Shown here in pieces: positions 57,610-64,000 of a DNA stretch of 64,000 nt. Source of the DNA: Xanthostigma xanthostigma (lineage: Eukaryota > Arthropoda > Insecta > Raphidioptera > Raphidiidae); the NCBI GenBank assembly GCA_963575645.1, contig OY754467.1, positions 7,812,001-7,876,000 on the forward strand. Direction: 5' to 3'. Below the pieces are notes generated by a model. The model was given only the letters and a program-made list of their open reading frames with translations. It was not told the DNA's origin and did not search any database. Both the position numbers and the translations under genes were made by a program. The first letter of the stretch is position 1. Each line of letters starts with the position of its first letter.

Positions 57610-58365
57610 CTTAACTCTTGTGATCGATTGAAGGCAATTCCTGTAAGCGATCATCATACCGTTACCCTTGTAAACGATCACAATGTTACTCGTGAGATAT
57701 CGACCATAACGGAATTGTCATGATACGTAACAATTTTCTTAGTTTCTGGATTTTTAAGAAATATTACCTAATAAACCGTGGTAGAACCTACATTGGCCAT
57801 TTGTTGTTTTTTTTTTTCGATGTTAAAATCTTGCCTTCGGCAATTTCACTAAAATATGGCCAGCTTTATAGGTCTTGGCGTAATGCGTTTTGAATTACAA
57901 AATTTGTGACGTAAAGTAAAAATTAAGTAGATATTTTATTTTAGATTAAATCTAAAATTTAGGAAGTTCGGAAATGTATCCAAGATTCTACGATCATCTA
58001 ATTTAATAAGATAAAATTATTATAACAATTAAAAACCATTTTACCCACAATTGATCATTAATTAAATAATTATTATATACATTTGACTGTTATTACTGAG
58101 ATTCAAAAAATTATAAATTGACTATTTCAGTTTAAATTATATTCTTAGAGCCATTTTCTGGTAGCACAGGTATCTGTCCGTTACACGCAATATTGGTTAG
58201 CTGCAAAAAAAATCGTATTTTTTGGGCCATCCCACCGTCCTACTCCAGCTCAACAGTGAAGGGGAGCGGCGGTGCTACGTTTCTGTTACAAGTTCAGCCG
58301 CATGAAAAACTCAGCCACGTGTAAAGAAGTTTCACTTGAAAAACAATTTTGAATAAGATAAAAAA
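57610..58365. other. Spacer, no gene seen
   Basis: AT-rich sequence. No supported feature. Confidence 0.4.
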
Positions 58366-58371
58366 TCCACG

Positions 58372-58752
58372 TTGGTTCTGTAATAGCTCTTATGTGCATA
58401 ATTGGCAGATTTTACGTTTTTTAAATGAAAAGATTCAGGAAATGTAGCTCTATACACTAGTAATACCTCCAAATTAATTTTACAGTAACCAACAAGGGGA
58501 AGTAACTCTTATGTGAAAAGTTGTATGAAATAATTCCTCCCATGTGCCAATAAATCCGAAATTAACGTTAAATATTTTTTAAGAAAATACTTCGTCTTAA
58601 TTAAACACGTATAGTAAAGATAAGTATGAATTAGTAATATACCTCTGAAATTGCTAGTTCTTACCATCCATTGCTGAAATTACCACTTTTTGGCCTTTCC
58701 TGAAAATTTTACTTTTTGCACATTAGAGGTATGTATTACAGAACCAACGACG
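58372..58752. mobile_element. Smaller relative of the 55010-55807 element
   Basis: CGTTGGTTCTGTAATAGCTC and TGAAAAGATTCAGGAAA at the left match the left arm of 55010-55807. The right end ATTACAGAACCAACGACGAT is the inverse of the left end, and even the following ACGATATGT is shared with the right side of the larger copy. Confidence 0.75.
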
Positions 58753-58779
58753 ATATGTAAAATCGATAATTATTTCAGA

Positions 58780-59030
58780 CTAGCGGCCCGGTCTGACTTC
58801 ATTCAAATTCGTAGATTGCCACCTTTATTTTGTCGACTTACATTACAAAATTGATCTCCACGAAAAGCGTTTTTATTTTAACGCGATAATATATTATAGC
58901 CTATGTCCATCCTGAAAGTCCATTCTAAATATTGATGAAAAAAAATTTTGAAATCGGATGAGTAGTTTCGGAAATTACCTTCTACATCCAAATTTACAAA
59001 CTTTACCTCTTTACAATATTAGACTGGCCC
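58780..59030 (+). repeat. Diverged 'CTAGCGG' interspersed repeat
   Basis: ACTAGCGGCCCGGTCTGACT, CGCGATAATATATTATAGCC and AAATCGGATGAGTAGTTTCG follow the word order of the family seen at 49530 and 51793, but with strong divergence. Confidence 0.6.
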
Positions 59031-59077
59031 GTTCTGTCAAAAAGTACTGCAGACAGGTTTGTATTGCAAATGTTGCT

Positions 59078-59235
59078 ATAAAGTTTGTTCCAAACAGCCA
59101 GAAAACGGTAACGAAATCGTCGCAATAGCTAAAACGTGTTTCAAAATCGCCACTAACAGCTTCGTTTTAGCTACTGCGCATGCGGGTGACGGTTTCGTTA
59201 CAGTTTGCTGGCTGCTTGGAACAAACTTATAATGT
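59078..59235. mobile_element. Short Tc1/mariner-like MITE
   Basis: AAGTTTGTTCCAAACAGCCA with CGGTAACGAAATCGTC at the left is inverted at the right as GACGGTTTCGTTACAG and TGGCTGCTTGGAACAAACTT. It is flanked by TA-rich sequence (TATA left, ATAA right). About 155 bp in total. A 69-codon minus-strand frame is a by-product. Confidence 0.75.
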
Positions 59236-60715
59236 AGTACAGGCATCGATGCTACCAAAAAACGGGCATTAGTTGCTAAAGCCAACCTAAATCGTTATAA
59301 AATTTATATAAATTCAATTAACTGAAGATAAGATCGTAAATTAACTAAGCCACCATAAAACGGCAGTTAATTTTAGTATTTTAAACAATTTTTTCTTTCA
59401 TTATAAAACAAATTCTCAGTTTTTATATAAGAATATTACTAATAAAATCAATATAATTGTTATCAATTTCCTAATTAACATAACCTAAACGTTATCTCAC
59501 ATTAATTTTAATAATTATGTTGTTCCCTATCTCTCTCTTATACATACGCTAAATACAGTTATAAATTCTACTATTTCTCTCTGTCATCATACAGCAGTGA
59601 CATCTACACATATTAATTCTTTGGTTAAAACAAAAAAACAATTGAACATACATACATGTAAAATAAATCACTAAGCTTCGCAATCACTTTTTTTCACAGA
59701 TATGCATTTGTATGTTAAAACAATCTCAAGACTGCAACCTGATAAAAATCAAACAGTAGAAAGTTTTCTCTTTTTTCCGAGAAAAACTGTTGACGAAATA
59801 ATTAAATCCAACTCACTATAAATTCAACCCGCGAATTTTAAAACACATTTTTAACAAATGCATGTCTATGAAAAAATCAGTTTCAAATTCGATGATTTTC
59901 TTTAGAATATCCAGAAAAAACAATTTGCAGTTTCACCAGGTTTTTATTTTGCTATATAAAAATAAAAGTGTGTAAATAAAGACAGAAATGCATTGAGGAA
60001 TAAAACATAACAATAACAAAAAAAAAAACTGTTTTCAGTAAAAAAATAACTAGGTAATGTTTCAGTCAAAAAATCAGTCTGCTAAAACTGCGTTCAGTAC
60101 ATTTCTTGTTCGTTTTGCGTTCTGCCTGTCAATATAACGTTTTATAAATATTCTGTCTAGATTTTAAAGAAACATTTATATTTTTTCTTCCGAGACAGTT
60201 TTCAAACCTAATCTACATTCAGTATGATGTAGGCCTTAAATATATCAAAGCCAATTTTTAGACATTAAGGCATGCAAACAGTGAAAATGTATGACCTTTC
60301 AATATACTTATGCAACAATCCAGTTATTGATTGTAGTCGCTTTAGATAACCTCAAAAAGATTAATTCGGATATAGTACAGACAGATGGCCAGTTAAATAT
60401 ACTAGTTGAGGTTATGTAGTATGGTTTTCGTCTGAAAGTCAATTGTTTTGTGACGTGTCGTTCTTCTCTGACTGTAACACGCATTTTGTTTTATATATGA
60501 TTATAATGAAACCATTTTTACACCGAAAACTCTGCGACAAGTACGGATCCACAATCATTTCTTTATGGTCACAGAGGTTAGACAAGGCTTACCACAACAA
60601 AAAACAAACGATTTTGGATCGATAAATTGGACTTAGTTCGTTGCATAAAAATATTAAAAGGTATATTTGGCAGACTATCGAAAATATAATCAGGCATCAC
60701 CTGATAATTGCAACG
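59236..60715. other. Downstream flank and probable 3' untranslated region of the RhoGAP gene
   Basis: There is no coding signal for 1.5 kb beyond the stop codon on the minus strand. A minus-strand AATAAA (TTTATT at 59943-59948) is a possible polyadenylation signal about 770 bp past the stop. The transcript end cannot be fixed from sequence alone. Confidence 0.4.
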
Positions 60716-60886
60716 TTACACGATAAAAATCTGATCTTGGTGCTGTAGGAGAAAGTTGGTGAACATATTGATTGGTCCAATCGCTATTAGTGACATCTGT
60801 TCTGTTTCAGGCCATACTAGATTCGGTCCAAACACAACAGCCAAGTTCGATGATGTCATCTTATTTAAATCACTTCGATCCATAAC
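60716..60886 (-). CDS. RhoGAP68F: RhoGAP68F/ARHGAP1-type protein, last coding exon
   Basis: An acceptor CTGTTAG precedes GTTATGGATC (phase 0), and the frame runs 56 codons to TAA at 60716-60718. It encodes the last helices of the RhoGAP domain: SDLNKMTSSNLAVVFGPNLV, with the invariant Asn in the NKMTSSNLA block and the VFGPNL signature, then INMFTNFLLQHQDQIF. The protein ends a few residues after the domain, as in ARHGAP1 orthologues. The intron to the next exon upstream is only 179 bp. Confidence 0.92.
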   Translation of the reverse strand, partial: VMDRSDLNKMTSSNLAVVFGPNLVWPETEQMSLIAIGPINMFTNFLLQHQDQIFIV

Positions 60887-61065
60887 CTAACAGAATGTTT
60901 ATTTTTAACGATTACTAAATCTGAATAGCGGCCCCATAACCCCTCATTTTAAGTATGCGCTATATTTAAATTACACATCATATCGAAACAATACGCGGCG
61001 TACGAAACAAGGGTTTAAGAACACCGCTAATAATTTTAAGTTTAAATAAAAATTTTCAAACTTAC

Positions 61066-61172
61066 CCGCGATAAAAACTGTACAATATATTTTAAAAGTT
61101 TGTAATTAGGTTCCGGTAACTTTTCAAGAATCAATATCGACACTTGTCTTTGTCGTTCATCTTTCGACCAAC
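61066..61172 (-). CDS. RhoGAP68F: RhoGAP68F/ARHGAP1-type protein, penultimate exon
   Basis: 107 bp between an acceptor (TTTTTTTAG) and a GTAAGT donor. It encodes WSKDERQRQVSILILEKLPE, then NYKLLKYIVQFLSR. This matches the middle of the RhoGAP fold ('..R...l..ll..LP..Ny..L..l..fL..v'). The two leading bases complete a serine codon with the last base of the upstream exon, so the phases agree at both ends. No longer open frame exists here; the exon is found by splice sites and homology. Confidence 0.92.
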
Positions 61173-61466
61173 CTAAAAAAATAAAAGTATTTTCAATGCT
61201 ACGGCCATTTTATTCTTTCTGGCATTCATTTTTGACGGCCATTTTGTTTTCTATCACCCATTTTTGTAATGCCAAATATATTTCGAGGTTATGTAGTTCT
61301 AGAGCTATGAATAACTGATTATTAGTGCTTACGTGCTTAACGCACAGAAATAATTCAATTCATTAGTGAATTGTATAATAAGAGGTTATGCAGTTCTAAA
61401 AACAATAGTTACAAACACACATAACCTTAAATTAATTATTGAAGCAATTAAGTTTGATTTACTTAC

Positions 61467-61664
61467 TACTGAATTGCATAATTTCATCAAATAAATCGAA
61501 CGTCAATAATGGTTCAGTTAATTCTCTCAGGAAAGTTTTGAGCAGCACCGCAGCTTCGTGAGGATCACTAAACTTCATTTGTTCACCGCGATCTGCTCTG
61601 GCTTGTAATTCGGTAACAGCAGATGCTCTCGCTGATCTTCGGAATAGTCCTTCCGTTTCAAGCA
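61467..61664 (-). CDS. RhoGAP68F: RhoGAP68F/ARHGAP1-type protein, RhoGAP catalytic exon
   Basis: 198 bp, acceptor ATCTTTTAG and donor GTAAGT. It encodes LETEGLFRRSARASAVTELQ and then KFSDPHEAAVLLKTFLRELT with EPLLTFDLF. GLFRRS carries the arginine finger, which in this family inserts into the GTPase active site. The LLKTFLRELTEPLLTFDL block is the conserved lysine/arginine helix. Through this domain the protein speeds GTP hydrolysis by Rho-family GTPases at membranes; ARHGAP1 relatives act on Cdc42 and Rho. The upstream intron (857 bp) contains a complete hAT element. Confidence 0.95.
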
Positions 61665-61796
61665 CTAAAAGATATTCCACAAATAAATACTATAATAATA
61701 ATTAATATTTACGTCTTCGTGTAATATTTGTTACTTAAAAAGTATAAGAAGTCACAAAAATCTAAAATAAATTGAAACTTGCGGTTACGAAAAACA

Positions 61797-62420
61797 TTTT
61801 GAAGTAGAGATGTCGACAAAGTAACGATACGATACGAAACTACTCGTTACTCTAGAATACCCGAAGTAACGATTACCGATTTGAAAAGTAAATCGTTACT
61901 TTTACTTGAATGATTACTATTGATTATTGATTACTATTGATTATTTTATTATGCGAGTATAAGGATATTCATTGAGTTCCTGCGAACCTTAAGATTTCGG
62001 AGCACTACAAAGGAGCCGCTGATACGTATAATATAAATATGCCGCCGATATCAATAGCCCTTAGCAAAATTAATTGTGTATTATTGTATTGTTGATATTT
62101 CGCGGTCAGTAATCGTCTTGTGTCGATATTTATTTTATTCAGTACGTTTTTATACGCAATATTATTTGTTGGTTCAGACACTACATACTACATTTTATGT
62201 ATGTAACTTAAGTAATCAAAGTAACCAGTAGTTGAAATGATTACTTAATACCCAAGTACCTATAGTAGTAACGAATACATAAAAGTAACGATAATCGACA
62301 TCACTAGTATGTAACCTAAGTAATCAAAGTAACGACTAGTTGAAATGATTACTTAATACCAAAGTACCGAGTAGTAACGAATACTTAAAAGTAACGATAA
62401 TCGACATCACTATTTTGAAG
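61797..62420. mobile_element. Non-autonomous hAT element in a RhoGAP68F intron
   Basis: The ends TAGAGATGTCGACAAAGTAA (61805) and the inverse of TAGTGATGTCGATTATCGTT (to 62412) are flanked by perfect 8-bp TTTTGAAG copies at 61797-61804 and 62413-62420. The 608-bp element has about 105 bp of its right end duplicated in tandem (about 62200-62307 and 62308-62412). It is entirely intronic and non-coding. Confidence 0.93.
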
Positions 62421-62521
62421 TTATCACAGTAAAAAAATTTTTATTTAAAAAAAAAAAATGATCAAGCAAAATATGTAATCCAGAAATTATTGTAATTATC
62501 CCTAAAAATTCAGTTATTTAC

Positions 62522-62712
62522 CATCCGGATGATCCAAATATTCCACACACTGACGTACTATTGGCGGTATTGGATCTCCTCCATTGTTATCTACGATAAA
62601 TTGTAATGAAACTCCAAACTGTTTTGTCGCCAAAAGCGGTTCAGTCGGAGTTTCGCATTGTGGAGATGATGGGGGCGGTGTCTTTAAGCGTTGCATTAGT
62701 TGATCATCGTAA
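62522..62712 (-). CDS. RhoGAP68F: RhoGAP68F/ARHGAP1-type protein, linker and RhoGAP start exon
   Basis: 191 bp, acceptor TTCATAG and donor GTAAAT. It encodes YDDQLMQRLKTPPPSSPQCE, a proline-rich linker of the kind that binds SH3 domains in ARHGAP1. The start of the RhoGAP domain follows, FGVSLQFIVDNNGGDPIPPI then VRQCVEYLDHPD. The first base completes the codon left open by the upstream exon (two bases). The last G joins TG of the next exon to make valine, giving HPDVLETEGLFRRS across the junction. The frame is consistent throughout. Confidence 0.94.
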
Positions 62713-63180
62713 CTATGAATGAAAAAATATCCAATCAGATTGTTTCAATTTTTAACCGATTATTTGCTAGGTTTGTCATTTTCTAAACCTGAACATCGCT
62801 TTTAGAATTTAATTTGTGTATTTCGAACGGCTCGTTATTATTTTCCGGTGTTCAATTGAATTACTTTCGCGCCCCAAACTGATTTAATTATTTTGTACAA
62901 ACCAGTAGCTAACCAATAATTCATACACAAAAATAAGAGAAGCGTGGAACTAAAGCGATTTAGTTAATAAAATATACCAAACGACCTTCAGCTGTTTTGC
63001 AACATAACCACAAAAATAAAAATAAATTGACGCTAGCGATTATATCGGTATTTAATTGAACTATTATTGTGTTTAACTATTTTGTACGAACCAGTAAGAT
63101 TCTACTAGGGAATATAAGACGACACTAAGAAATAATAGCTTAATATTGATAATTATCAAATGAAGAGGTTCAATTGTTTT
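62713..63180. other. Intron sequence, no further feature
   Basis: AT-rich part of the 956-bp intron between the Sec14-like exon and the linker exon. Confidence 0.6.
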
Positions 63181-63189
63181 GTAACATAA

Positions 63190-63640
63190 GGTAAATATTT
63201 AGAATTGGGGCTCCAGACAAATATCGCTCAAAAAAATTTTTTAATGATTGAAATAGTTTCTAGTACCTTTGAATAGAATATTTAAGAGGGGGGAAGTCAT
63301 ATTTTTTTGAGCGATTTTTGTACGGGTATGCGAATTGTAATTCTGGGGTGAACGATAAACAGATATGTGAATTGTAATTCTGGGGTGAACGATAAAGGGG
63401 TATGCGAATTGTCTCGCAGTGAAACGGGAAGGGGCAAATGTGGAGTTTTTAAAAAACAATTCCGGGGTGAACGATAAACGGGTATGCGAATTGTAATTCT
63501 GGGGTGAACAGTAAAGGGGTATGCTAAATATGACTTCCCCCCTCTTAAATATTCTATTCAAAGGTACTAGAAACTATTTCAATCATTAAAAAAATTTTTT
63601 GAGCGATATTTGTCTGGAGCCCCAATTCTAAATATTTACC
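63190..63640. mobile_element. Foldback element with about 105-bp perfect arms in a RhoGAP68F intron
   Basis: GGTAAATATTTAGAATTGGG at 63190 is inverted at 63640. The match runs inward without obvious change for about 105 bp, to GGGGGGAAGTCATA / TATGACTTCCCCCC. Between the arms lie tandem units of a repeat of about 35 bp. A minus-strand frame of 106 codons spans it but is made of the repeats. The right end is about 28 bp from the splice donor at 63668. Confidence 0.92.
63327..63522 (+). repeat. Minisatellite inside the intronic foldback, about 35-bp unit
   Basis: GGGTATGCGAATTGTAATTC followed by TGGGGTGAACGATAAA recurs, with small changes, near 63325, 63361, 63396 (partial) and 63479. A half copy (AATTCCGGGGTGAACGATAA) is near 63460. 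The middle is interrupted by a GTGAAACGGGAAGGGGC segment. Confidence 0.85.
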
Positions 63641-63668
63641 TAACATAACCTCAAATAATTCAACTTAC

Positions 63669-63986
63669 TTAAGTATCTGCTGCGGTATACTTCTCCTATC
63701 TATGTTCATGTACTGTTGAAGTTCTTTTATGAAATTAATGTAAATAATTTTCCGGCCAAATTTAACACTTATCGCAGGTCTAAATATTTGCAATACGATA
63801 CGAATAAAATTTGTCGGATGGACAAGGTACAACGCTTTGAGATTTTTCTTGTATTTACGATCGAAAGCTCGGTAAGCCTGCCATAGCCAACCGAGCGCCG
63901 GTTTATTTTTTGAGGTTAAGCCGTGATGAAAATATACTAGGCTGTAGTCTTGTTCGACATACTGATCCAGTGTAAATTTTAAGTAT
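63669..63986 (-). CDS. RhoGAP68F: RhoGAP68F/ARHGAP1-type protein, Sec14/BCH-domain exon (first exon in window)
   Basis: 318 bp, acceptor TTTGTTGTAG and donor GTAAGT. It encodes [20 protein letters not shown], then [56 protein letters not shown] and SIPQQIL. This is the C-terminal part of the CRAL-TRIO/Sec14-like BCH domain of the ARHGAP1/ARHGAP8 family, including the HHGL and YLVHPT blocks. In this family the domain binds lipid or isoprenylated Rho. The five exons give about 327 residues; family members are roughly 440-480 long, so about a quarter of the protein, with the start codon and promoter, lies right of the window. Confidence 0.94.
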
Positions 63987-64000
63987 CTACAACAAATAAA

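Noticed and set aside
63241-63561. A 106-codon minus-strand frame inside the RhoGAP68F intron.
   Set aside because: It is composed of the 35-bp minisatellite and foldback arms, which explains the repeated peptide pattern.

Overview
This window is AT-rich, intron-containing animal DNA, almost certainly from an insect. The order cannot be fixed from sequence alone. The evidence is a RhoGAP gene split into short exons with GT/AG introns, tRNA-headed SINE-like repeats, non-LTR retrotransposons, and many short inverted-repeat DNA transposons of the hAT and Tc1/mariner types. No prokaryotic gene organisation, CRISPR array or operon is visible.

Layout. (1) Bases 1-14866 are a satellite array of about 21 head-to-tail monomers of 653-654 bp, entering from beyond the left edge. 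Each monomer is itself an old dimer of two diverged halves of about 326 bp. Variant types recur in blocks, which gives a record of unequal exchange. One monomer is interrupted at 1342-2550 by a 1209-bp element that is almost entirely one palindrome, and the same junction elsewhere in the array lacks it. (2) Bases 14867-34000 are a transposon graveyard: hAT and Tc1-like elements with target duplications, a tRNA-derived SINE, a hammerhead-like motif, an element carrying 156-bp tandem repeats, a degenerate tRNA-Ile, a structured three-arm hairpin motif, and a non-LTR retrotransposon fragment nested inside another one. (3) Bases 34000-59300 hold more inverted-repeat elements separated by AT-rich sequence in which I see no gene. 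(4) Bases 60716-63986, minus strand, carry the last five coding exons of an ARHGAP1/RhoGAP68F-type GTPase-activating protein: the end of the Sec14-like (BCH) domain, a proline-rich linker and the complete RhoGAP domain up to the stop codon. The N-terminus lies beyond the right edge.

How the parts relate. The only host protein-coding gene I can support is the RhoGAP gene. Everything else is satellite, mobile DNA or unassigned sequence. Two of the gene's introns carry inverted-repeat insertions: a hAT element with a perfect 8-bp duplication, and a 451-bp foldback whose end lies about 28 bp from a splice donor. The transposase remnants (17200-17410 and within 52496-52924) and the reverse transcriptase (29484-30718) are broken, so any current mobility would depend on autonomous copies elsewhere. 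The abrupt change from homogeneous satellite to dense nested transposons to a gene suggests the edge of a heterochromatic block; that is inference.
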